This document shows positions 15,758 to 22,624 of a stretch of 60,361 nt of DNA, piece after piece. Position 1 is the stretch's first letter. Every line of letters starts with the position of its first letter. A program made the position numbers and the translations under genes. The stretch is from Spirulina sp. CS-785/01 (GTDB taxonomy: Bacteria > Cyanobacteriota > Cyanobacteriia > Cyanobacteriales > Spirulinaceae), in NCBI RefSeq assembly GCF_028330525.1, contig NZ_JAQMSD010000124.1, positions 1 through 60,361 of the forward strand, in the 5' to 3' direction. The notes under the pieces are model-generated. The model was not told where the DNA came from, did no database searches, and was given only the letters and a program-made list of their open reading frames with translations.

Positions 15758-16921
15758 ATGAACCAAATCCCTTTCAACAAACCCTACATGACAGGTAAAG
15801 AGCTTTGGTATATCAGCCAAGCTCACCATATCGGGCAACTCGCTGGGGACGGTAGCTATACTAAAAAATGCCATCAATGGCTAGAAGCTAAAACCAAATG
15901 CCATAAAGCCTTACTGACTCACTCCTGCACCGCTGCCTTAGAAATGTCGGCTATTTTAGCTGACTTAGAACCTGGAGATGAAGTGATTATGCCCAGCTAT
16001 ACCTTTGTTTCCACAGCAAATGCTTTTGTCCTTAGAGGAGCTGCTCCGGTATTTATTGATATTCGATCCGACACCCAGAACCTAGATGAAACCTTAGTTG
16101 AAGCGGCCATCACAAACCGGACTCGGGCCATTGTCCCTGTACATTATGCAGGAGTTAGTTGTCAGATGGATACTCTACAACAAATTGCAGCAAAACATCA
16201 ACTCTTATTAATTGAAGATGCAGCTCAAGGACTCATGGCATCCTACAAAGGGAAACCTCTGGGTAGTTTTGGTGACTTAAGTTGCTTTAGCTTCCATGAA
16301 ACCAAGAATATTATCGCTGGGGAGGGTGGGGCTTTAATAATCAATAATCCCCATTTTACAGAACAAGCGGAAATTATCCGAGAAAAAGGGACAAACCGTA
16401 GCCAGTTTTTCCGAGGGAAGGTCGATAAATATACTTGGATAGAACAAGGATCTAGTTATTTACCAGGAGAATTGATCGCAGCTTTTCTCTATGCTCAACT
16501 TGAAGAAGCTGAAAATATCATCTCCAGTCGTCTCAAAATTTGGCATTATTATCATCAACTGCTAGAACCTTTAGAACAAGCTGGCAAATTACGTCGTCCC
16601 GTTGTTCCTCTTGATTGTCAGCATAACGCTCATATGTATTACATTCTTTTATCAGATTTACCAACTCGGGCAAACTTGATCGAAAACTTAAAAAAGAATG
16701 GAATTAGTTCTGTATTTCACTATGTTCCTTTGCATAATTCTCCTGCTGGACAGCATTATGGTCGGTGTCATGGCAGTATGGAAAATACCATAAATGTTTC
16801 AGAATGCTTGTTGAGATTGCCGCTTTTTCCTACTTTGTCACTAGATCAAGTTGAACAGATTGTCAGTGTGATTAAAGGTGTTTTAAATCAAGCTAAAGTA
16901 GATGCTGATTTCTCAACATGA
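15758..16921 (+). CDS. dTDP-4-amino-4,6-dideoxygalactose transaminase-like aminotransferase (WecE/RffA type)
   Basis: A 387-residue DegT/DnrJ/EryC1 aminotransferase: IPFNKPYMTGKELWY at the start, D154 in IEDAAQG, and K183 in FHETKNIIAGEGG as the PLP lysine. The FHETKN motif and N-terminal block are those of WecE, which makes the 4-amino sugar leading to Fuc4NAc. The final eight codons (VDADFST and stop) are homologous to the end of pseB. The protein's tail was therefore acquired at the cassette junction. Its stop overlaps the ATG of pseC (ATGA), recreating the coupling normally provided by pseB. Confidence 0.88.
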   Translation: MNQIPFNKPYMTGKELWYISQAHHIGQLAGDGSYTKKCHQWLEAKTKCHKALLTHSCTAALEMSAILADLEPGDEVIMPSYTFVSTANAFVLRGAAPVFIDIRSDTQNLDETLVEAAITNRTRAIVPVHYAGVSCQMDTLQQIAAKHQLLLIEDAAQGLMASYKGKPLGSFGDLSCFSFHETKNIIAGEGGALIINNPHFTEQAEIIREKGTNRSQFFRGKVDKYTWIEQGSSYLPGELIAAFLYAQLEEAENIISSRLKIWHYYHQLLEPLEQAGKLRRPVVPLDCQHNAHMYYILLSDLPTRANLIENLKKNGISSVFHYVPLHNSPAGQHYGRCHGSMENTINVSECLLRLPLFPTLSLDQVEQIVSVIKGVLNQAKVDADFST

Positions 16922-16992
16922 CTTCTTTTATCCCCTACGGTAAGCAAGATATTTCCGAAGCCGATATTGCGGCGATGGTTGAGGTACTCAAG
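16898..16992 (+). repeat. Right direct repeat (pseB end + pseC start)
   Basis: The partner of 9735-9829. It supplies the last codons of the WecE-like gene and the first 25 codons of the intact pseC. The ten differences between the two copies mean the duplication is not brand-new, or that one copy came from a related strain. Confidence 0.93.
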
Positions 16993-18084
16993 TCCGATCG
17001 CATTACTCAAGGGCCAGCAATTGAACGTTTTGAGCAGGCGGTGGCTGACTATTGTGGGGTTCAATATGCGGTGGCGGTATCCAGTGCAACGGCGGCGTTA
17101 CATATTGCCTGTTTAGCTCTGGAATTGAAGGCTGGGGAGAGACTTTGGACTTCTCCTAATACGTTTGTGGCTTCGGCCAACTGCGGACGGTACTGTGGTG
17201 CAGAGGTGGATTTTGTTGATATTGATCCGAAAACCTATAACTTGAGTGTGGCGGCTCTAGAAAGCAAGCTCAAAACGGCTCAAGCTCAGGGTCAGTTACC
17301 CACTGTGGTTGTTCCGGTTCATTTGGCCGGACAGTCTTGTGAAATGGAGCGAATTGCTGAGTTGGCGCGACAGTATGGGTTTCGCGTGATTGAGGATGCG
17401 TCTCATGCGATCGGGGCGCGATATCAAGGGAAACCTGTGGGATGCTGTGAGTATTCTGATCTGGCGGTGTTTAGTTTCCATCCTGTGAAAATCATTACGA
17501 CAGGTGAAGGGGGGATGGTTTTAACGAATCAAGAGGAACTGTATCAGAAGTTAATTCGGTTAAGAACCCATGGCATTACACGGGAACAAGATTTAATGAC
17601 GGAAGCGAGTCATGGGGGATGGTACTATCAACAGTTGGAACTGGGTTTGAATTATCGCCTGACGGATATTCAGGCGGCTTTGGGAGCATCGCAAATGCAG
17701 CGACTGGATAAGTTTGTGGCTCGTCGTCGTGTGTTAGCACAACGGTATAACGAACTATTGCAATATTTACCCTTAACACTCCCTTGGCAATATCCTGATA
17801 CTAATTCGAGTTGGCATTTATATGTGATTCGTCTTCAGTTAGACAAAATTAATAAGAGCCATCAGCAAGTGTTTGCAGCGTTGCGAGACGCTCAAATTGG
17901 GGTCAACCTTCACTATATTCCTGTTCATACTCAGCCTTATTATCAAAAGTTGGGGTTTCAGTGGGGGGACTATCCAGAAGCAGAGCAATACTATCGGGAG
18001 GCGATTAGTATTCCTTTGTATTACGGGTTAACTGATATAGAGCAAGAAAGAGTGGTTGACTCAATACGGAATGCATTATTGTGA
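16918..18084 (+). CDS. pseC: UDP-4-amino-4,6-dideoxy-N-acetyl-beta-L-altrosamine transaminase
   Basis: A 388-residue PLP aminotransferase of the DegT family, matching PseC: MTSFIPYGKQDISEADI at the start, SSATAALH at 55-62, D160 in IEDASHAIGA, and K191 in FHPVKIITTGEGGM. It aminates the PseB product at C4, using glutamate. It is intact and coupled to the upstream aminotransferase by ATGA. The ancestral coupling to pseB is visible 7.2 kb upstream. Confidence 0.92.
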   Translation: MTSFIPYGKQDISEADIAAMVEVLKSDRITQGPAIERFEQAVADYCGVQYAVAVSSATAALHIACLALELKAGERLWTSPNTFVASANCGRYCGAEVDFVDIDPKTYNLSVAALESKLKTAQAQGQLPTVVVPVHLAGQSCEMERIAELARQYGFRVIEDASHAIGARYQGKPVGCCEYSDLAVFSFHPVKIITTGEGGMVLTNQEELYQKLIRLRTHGITREQDLMTEASHGGWYYQQLELGLNYRLTDIQAALGASQMQRLDKFVARRRVLAQRYNELLQYLPLTLPWQYPDTNSSWHLYVIRLQLDKINKSHQQVFAALRDAQIGVNLHYIPVHTQPYYQKLGFQWGDYPEAEQYYREAISIPLYYGLTDIEQERVVDSIRNALL

Positions 18085-18110
18085 GGATTAGACTCTAAAG
18101 AGTTGAAAGC

Positions 18111-18848
18111 ATGAAAACTGTTATTATTGACCAAGCACGAATGACTTCAACACGATTACCCGGTAAAGTGTTGAAAACCGTATTAGGAAAACCTTTACTA
18201 GAGTATCAGATAGAGCGATTACAGCGTGTAGAACTAGCAGATGCATTAGTTATCGCCACAACGACTAATACAACAGATGATCCTATTGTTGAATTATGCG
18301 ATCGCTTGGGCGTGAAGTATTATCGAGGTTCGGAAGCAGACGTTTTAGCGAGATATTACGAAGCGGCGCAAAAATATCAAGCTGATGTTGTTGTACGAGT
18401 AACATCTGACTGCCCACTGATTGATCCGAAAATCGTTGATCGGGTTATTCAGTTTTATTTGGATCAACGACCGCAATGTGACTATGCTTCTAATTGTCTC
18501 AAGCGAACATATCCTAGAGGGATGGATACAGAAGTTTTTTCCTTTGACAATCTATCTCAAGCATACTTAGAAGCAACAGCAAATCCTGATCGTGAACACG
18601 TCACTCCTTTTTTTCTACAAAATCCTGAGCGATTTTGCTTAATGCCAGTTATAGCTCAAGAAAACTACAGCTATCATCGCTGGACAGTGGATACAAAAGA
18701 AGACTTTAAACTGATTAAAAAAATATTAGAAGCCATTTATGAGCAAAAACAGCATTTCACAATGAATGATTGTATCGAGTTACTAAATAACAATCCTAGC
18801 TGGCAAGCAATTAATGCTCACATTGAACAAAAGCAATATGCAGTATAA
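18111..18848 (+). CDS. SpsF/PseF-like cytidylyltransferase
   Basis: A 245-residue nucleotidyltransferase. It has the family opening IDQARMTSTRLPGKVLK (residues 6-22), VRVTSDCPLIDP near 101-112, and YHRWTVDTKEDF near 184-195, as in SpsF and acylneuraminate cytidylyltransferases. In pse operons this SpsF-type protein usually takes the PseF role: it activates pseudaminic acid with CTP. It stands between pseC and pseG with short spacers. The symbol is withheld because SpsF and PseF are used inconsistently. Confidence 0.82.
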   Translation: MKTVIIDQARMTSTRLPGKVLKTVLGKPLLEYQIERLQRVELADALVIATTTNTTDDPIVELCDRLGVKYYRGSEADVLARYYEAAQKYQADVVVRVTSDCPLIDPKIVDRVIQFYLDQRPQCDYASNCLKRTYPRGMDTEVFSFDNLSQAYLEATANPDREHVTPFFLQNPERFCLMPVIAQENYSYHRWTVDTKEDFKLIKKILEAIYEQKQHFTMNDCIELLNNNPSWQAINAHIEQKQYAV

Positions 18849-18898
18849 AACTTGGAATTGAGTTCAATGTTGGGGTCTGAACCAATGACTTTTCCTCA

Positions 18899-19984
18899 AT
18901 GACATACAAACAGTTACCTAATCTGCTATTCCGAGTGGACGCATCGACAGCGATGGGAAGTGGTCACTTGATGCGCTGTTTGGCTCTTGCTCAGGCGTGG
19001 CAAGCATTAGCCGGAAAAGCGATTTTTGCAGTTGCCACGGATATCGGCACATTACAAACTCGGTTGGATATTGAGGGCATTGCAGTTTACTCGTTATCAG
19101 TTTGTTCCGGGAGTGTAGAAGATAGCCAAGCTGTTATTTCCTTAGCCCAACAGTTGGGAGTCTCTTATGTGGTCGTAGATGGTTATCAATTTGGGGGAGA
19201 CTATCAACAACAGCTTAAAGCGGCAGGGTTGAAGGTGCTATTTATTGATGATTATGGACACGCAGACTACTATTGTGCTGATTGGGTCTTGAATCAAAAT
19301 CTCTCGGCTCACGAGGGTCTATATCCCCATCGAGAAGCAACGACTCAGTTGTTATTGGGAACAGGCTATGCTCTATTAAGACGAGAATTTTGGCAATGGC
19401 AAGGATGGCAACAAGAATGTCCCCCAGTGGCTCGCAAGATTTTGGTGAGTTTAGGGGGCGGCGATCCAGAAAATGTTACGCTCAAGGTGATGCAAGCGTT
19501 GTCTGCTGTGCAGGTGGAGGGGTTGGAGGTGGTGGTTGTGGTGGGAGGAAGTAACCCCCATTACTCGCAGTTGGCAGATGTGGCCAAACAATCTTGCTTT
19601 CCCATGATGCTTAAACGAAACGTGACCAATATGCCAGAGTTGATGGCTTGGGCAGATGTGGCTGTTGCGGCGGGGGGATCAACCAATTGGGAACTGGCGT
19701 TTATGGGGTTGCCGAGTATTATTCTGACAGTGGCTGAGAATCAAAGCGCGATCGCGCAACAATTAGGAAAAATGGGAATAACGATCAGTTTAGGATGGTA
19801 TCACCAGCAGACGGTGCATCAACTGACGAATACAGTGGCTGAGTTGCTACCAGCTTTAGAGCAGCGTCAACAGATGAGTATAAGAGGAAGAAAGTTGGTA
19901 GATGGATTAGGGAGTCAAAGAGTGGTTGAGGTAATAACAGGTCACGCCAATCACTCAAAATCTTTAAATGATATAAAGTTGTAA
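18899..19984 (+). CDS. pseG: UDP-2,4-diacetamido-2,4,6-trideoxy-beta-L-altropyranose hydrolase
   Basis: A 361-residue PseG-type GT-B-fold hydrolase. It contains RVDASTAMGSGHLMRCLAL near residues 12-30 (the conserved glycine-rich start with the catalytic-type histidine), GGGDPENVT near 185, and AAGGSTNWELAFMGLPSI near 257. It releases the free sugar from UDP before condensation by PseI. The 3' 196 bp (19750-19945) recur at 20839-21034, past a second MNT/HEPN module. The last 13 residues here differ from that copy, so the present C-terminus may be a replacement. Confidence 0.9.
   Translation: MTYKQLPNLLFRVDASTAMGSGHLMRCLALAQAWQALAGKAIFAVATDIGTLQTRLDIEGIAVYSLSVCSGSVEDSQAVISLAQQLGVSYVVVDGYQFGGDYQQQLKAAGLKVLFIDDYGHADYYCADWVLNQNLSAHEGLYPHREATTQLLLGTGYALLRREFWQWQGWQQECPPVARKILVSLGGGDPENVTLKVMQALSAVQVEGLEVVVVVGGSNPHYSQLADVAKQSCFPMMLKRNVTNMPELMAWADVAVAAGGSTNWELAFMGLPSIILTVAENQSAIAQQLGKMGITISLGWYHQQTVHQLTNTVAELLPALEQRQQMSIRGRKLVDGLGSQRVVEVITGHANHSKSLNDIKL
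19750..19945 (+). repeat. Left direct repeat (pseG 3' end)
   Basis: These 196 bp encode the last part of PseG and match 20839-21034 without gaps (offset 1089 bp). They bracket the second MNT/HEPN module. The copies differ at scattered positions, mostly third codon positions, so both were probably under coding constraint at some time. Confidence 0.92.
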
Positions 19985-19991
19985 AGCGTAA

Positions 19992-20063
19992 AGACAAGAG
20001 AGCAAATATGATGAACAATTACAAAATCCACCAAAGCAATTATATGAACAAGATTATAATCTA
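19992..20063 (+). pseudogene. DUF29 N-terminal remnant fused in frame to the MNT gene
   Basis: In the frame of the following MNT gene, codons from 20010 read DEQLQNPPKQLYEQDYNL, the beginning of a DUF29 protein. The expected next residues WVLDT are replaced by the MNT start (MVTFENLL). No ATG opens this fragment in the same frame. It shows that the MNT/HEPN module joins a DUF29 gene at the LYxxDYNLW motif. Confidence 0.78.
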
Positions 20064-20357
20064 ATGGTCACCTTTGAGAATTTACTCCAACAACGGGACA
20101 AAATTCTAACTGTTGCTCAACGTCATGGAGCATTTAATGTTCGTGTTTTCGGTTCTGTAGTTCGAGAAGAAGCCAGCGATCAGAGCGATGTAGATTTTCT
20201 GGTTGATTATGATCGCTCCCATCGCTCATCTTGGTTTCCCATGGGACTAATTGAAGATTTGGAAGGGTTGCTTGGAGTTCGGGTAGATGTCGTCACGGAG
20301 ACAAGCCTAAAATCTCGTCTGCGAGACCGGATTCTACAAGAAGCAAAACCTTTATGA
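20064..20357 (+). CDS. MntA-type nucleotidyltransferase antitoxin
   Basis: A 97-residue minimal nucleotidyltransferase with GS at residues 30-31 (VRVFGSVVRE) and D42-x-D44 (QSDVDFLVDY), ending RDRILQEAKPL. It is the antitoxin half of an MNT/HEPN pair. In studied examples MntA AMPylates the HEPN RNase and blocks it. ATGA overlap couples it to the downstream HEPN gene. The start ATG follows in frame from a DUF29 fragment and has no clear ribosome binding site, so expression is uncertain. Confidence 0.87.
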   Translation: MVTFENLLQQRDKILTVAQRHGAFNVRVFGSVVREEASDQSDVDFLVDYDRSHRSSWFPMGLIEDLEGLLGVRVDVVTETSLKSRLRDRILQEAKPL

Positions 20358-20697
20358 GACGGGATTCAGAACGACTACAGGATATTTTTGAGGCAATCAA
20401 GCGCATTCAAGATCGCGCTAACCTTGATCAAATTGAGGATGATGAGATGCTTCAAGTCTTCAAGTTTGGGTGCTATATCACTTACAAATTATTGGTGAAG
20501 CTGCCTGCACCCTCTCCTCCGAATTAACGCAAAACTATTCTCAGATTCCTTGGTCAAAAATTATCGGTTTACGTAATCGCGTTGTGCATGAGTATTTTGC
20601 TATTGATCTTGATATCGTTATTGATATTGTTATCTACGATTTACCTGATTTAAGGGAGCAAATCCAAGGAATTCTTAATGATTTCAGTGACAGTTAG
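20354..20697 (+). pseudogene. HEPN (DUF86) toxin gene, frameshifted by an 8-bp duplication
   Basis: ATG 20354 starts MRRDSERLQDIFEAIKRIQ. The frame is lost at a perfect tandem 8-mer, CTTCAAGT at 20450-20457 and again at 20458-20465. Removing one copy restores MLQVWVLYHLQIIGEAA and a single frame through to TAG 20697. The second part keeps the HEPN RNase motif R-x4-H (LRNRVVHEYF). The toxin is therefore inactivated by a simple slippage-type event that could revert. Confidence 0.9.
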
Positions 20698-20776
20698 TAT
20701 CGGAGGAAAACACCTGATTACTCTAGGTTAGCAAGAAAAGACCGTGCTACCATAATTCATAAATTCATATAGTTAC

Positions 20777-20794
20777 GAATCACTATAGTGATTC
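20777..20794. promoter_or_regulatory. Perfect 18-bp palindrome
   Basis: GAATCACTATAGTGATTC is a perfect dyad in the AT-rich gap between the HEPN remnant and the second pseG fragment. The length suits a dimeric repressor site. It is also possible that it marks an element end. No regulator gene is adjacent. Confidence 0.5.
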
Positions 20795-20838
20795 TATCTA
20801 AACATACGTCGTGTCGTAAAATTGCTATGGTTTCGCCA

Positions 20839-21076
20839 GATCGCGCAAAAATTAGGCAAAATGGGAGTAACGATTAGTTTAGGATGGTATAACCAGCAGA
20901 CGGTTCATCAACTGGCAAGTACAGTGGCTGAGTTGCTGCCAGCTTTAGAGCAGCTTCAACAGATGAGTGTAAAAGGGAGAAAGTTGGTTGATGGATTCGG
21001 GAGTCAAAGAGTGATGGAAGTAATAACAGGTCACTCAAGAGAGTTAAATGTAGCTCAGTCAGCCGTTGAATTTTAG
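20839..21076 (+). pseudogene. pseG: Second pseG 3' fragment
   Basis: This frame codes for the final 79 residues or so of PseG (GRKLVDGFGSQRVMEVITGH and neighbours) and ends in TAG just upstream of pseH. Its position directly before pseH, with a coherent C-terminus, suggests that this is the original pseG end and that 19985-20838 was inserted. The 196-bp direct repeat covers 20839-21034. Confidence 0.9.
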
Positions 21077-21086
21077 TAAATTCGAG

Positions 21087-21575
21087 ATGTCGTCAAAGCC
21101 CCAAAAAGTGTATTTGCGCCCAGCTAATTGTAACGACTGCCAACTCTTATGGGAATGGGTAAATGATTCTAAAGTAAGAAGTGCATCTTTTTCATCAAAT
21201 ATAATTTCTTGGGAAAATCATAAAAAATGGTTTCATGAAAAGTTACAAAGCTCAAATTCTCATATTTTTATTGCTTTTGATAGTGACGATCAACCTATAG
21301 GCCAAGTGCGCTTTGAAATTCAAAACCAAGCTCATGCGGAGATAAGCATTAGTATTGTAAATTCTCAAAGAGGTTTAGGTTATGGTTGCTTAATTGTCAA
21401 CCAAGGACTGCAAGAAGTTGTCAACCAAACATCAGTTAAAGTAGTTACAGCTTGGATTAAAGTTGAAAATCTGGCATCGCAAAAACTCTTTGAGAAAGCA
21501 AATTTTAAGAAAATAGAAAAAAAACAATATCAAGGTTGCTTGGCTTTCAAATACCAAAAGTTAATAAAATCATGA
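21087..21575 (+). CDS. pseH: GNAT acetyltransferase, PseH type
   Basis: A 162-residue GNAT enzyme. VYLRPANCNDCQLLWEWVN opens the protein as in PseH-like N-acetyltransferases. The acetyl-CoA loop appears as QRGLGYG near residue 99, and NLASQKLFEKANFK near 132 is the usual GNAT C-terminal strand. It would acetylate the 4-amino group of the PseC product. Its stop overlaps the ATG of pseI (ATGA). The assignment rests on fold plus position. Confidence 0.85.
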   Translation: MSSKPQKVYLRPANCNDCQLLWEWVNDSKVRSASFSSNIISWENHKKWFHEKLQSSNSHIFIAFDSDDQPIGQVRFEIQNQAHAEISISIVNSQRGLGYGCLIVNQGLQEVVNQTSVKVVTAWIKVENLASQKLFEKANFKKIEKKQYQGCLAFKYQKLIKS

Positions 21576-22624
21576 AAGAAATCACCATCCAAAATCGCAC
21601 CATCGGGGCTAATCATCCGCCCTTCATTGTTGCTGAAATGTCAGGCAACCACAACCAATCCTTAGACCGTGCCTTAGAAATTGTGGAAGCTGCTGCAAAA
21701 AGTGGGGCGCACGCCCTGAAACTGCAAACCTACACAGCAGACACCATGACTTTAGAAGTCCAAGAAGGAGAATTTTACATCGACGATCCCAATAATCTTT
21801 GGTGTGGAAAATCTCTGCATGATCTGTACCAAAAAGCGTACACCCCTTGGGAATGGCACGAACCCATCTTTCAACGCTGTCAGGAATTAGGGTTAATTGC
21901 CTTCAGCACTCCCTTCGACGCAACCGCCGTTGACTTCCTCGAATCCCTTAACGTTCCCTGCTACAAAATTGCCTCCTTTGAAAACGCCGACCTTCCCCTC
22001 ATCCGCAAAGTAGCGGAAACCGGAAAACCGATCATTATTTCCACCGGAATGGCCACCCTAGCGGAACTCGATGAAACTGTTCGCACCGTCAGAGAAGCAG
22101 GTTGTGAAGACCTTGTTCTCCTCAAATGCACCAGCACCTATCCCGCCACTCCGGATAACACAAATATTGTCACCATTCCCCATATGCGGGAACTCTTTGA
22201 TGTCCAAGTGGGTCTCTCGGATCATACAATGGGCATCGGGGTTGCCGTGGCCAGCGTCGCACTGGGAGCAACAGTCATTGAAAAACATTTCACCCTCTCC
22301 CGTGCCGATGGTGGCGTTGACGCGACTTTCTCAATGGAACCAGAAGAAATGGCACAATTGGTGATAAACTCAGAGCGAGCGTGGCAAAGTTTAGGTCATA
22401 TCCAGTACGGCCCGACTGAAGCCGAACAAAGCTCAATGATTTTCCGCCGTAGTTTATATGTCTCTCAGGATATGAAAGCAGGGGATGTGTTTACTACTGA
22501 AAATTTGCGATCGGTTCGTCCGGGGTTAGGTTTAGCTCCTAAATATTATGAGATCGTTTTGGGCAAACAAGTTAATCAATATGTTAAAAAAGGTAGACCT
22601 GTAACATGGGAAATGCTTGGATAA
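21572..22624 (+). CDS. pseI: Pseudaminic acid synthase
   Basis: A 350-residue member of the NeuB/PseI family. FIVAEMSGNHNQSLDRALEI near residues 15-34 is the PseI form (SGNHN). An ALKLQTYTADTMT motif follows, then STPFDATAVDFL and STGMATLAELD, and a C-terminal antifreeze-like (SAF) domain of about 60 residues. It condenses the altrose derivative with phosphoenolpyruvate to give pseudaminic acid. With pseB, C, G, H and the cytidylyltransferase, it completes the route to CMP-pseudaminate. ATG 21572 overlaps the pseH stop. Confidence 0.93.
   Translation: MKEITIQNRTIGANHPPFIVAEMSGNHNQSLDRALEIVEAAAKSGAHALKLQTYTADTMTLEVQEGEFYIDDPNNLWCGKSLHDLYQKAYTPWEWHEPIFQRCQELGLIAFSTPFDATAVDFLESLNVPCYKIASFENADLPLIRKVAETGKPIIISTGMATLAELDETVRTVREAGCEDLVLLKCTSTYPATPDNTNIVTIPHMRELFDVQVGLSDHTMGIGVAVASVALGATVIEKHFTLSRADGGVDATFSMEPEEMAQLVINSERAWQSLGHIQYGPTEAEQSSMIFRRSLYVSQDMKAGDVFTTENLRSVRPGLGLAPKYYEIVLGKQVNQYVKKGRPVTWEMLG

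Noticed and set aside
9735-16992. Interpretation of the 7.1-kb cassette as a composite transposon
   Set aside because: Only one IS copy is present, and it lies in the middle, not at the ends. The borders are duplicated gene pieces without inverted repeats.
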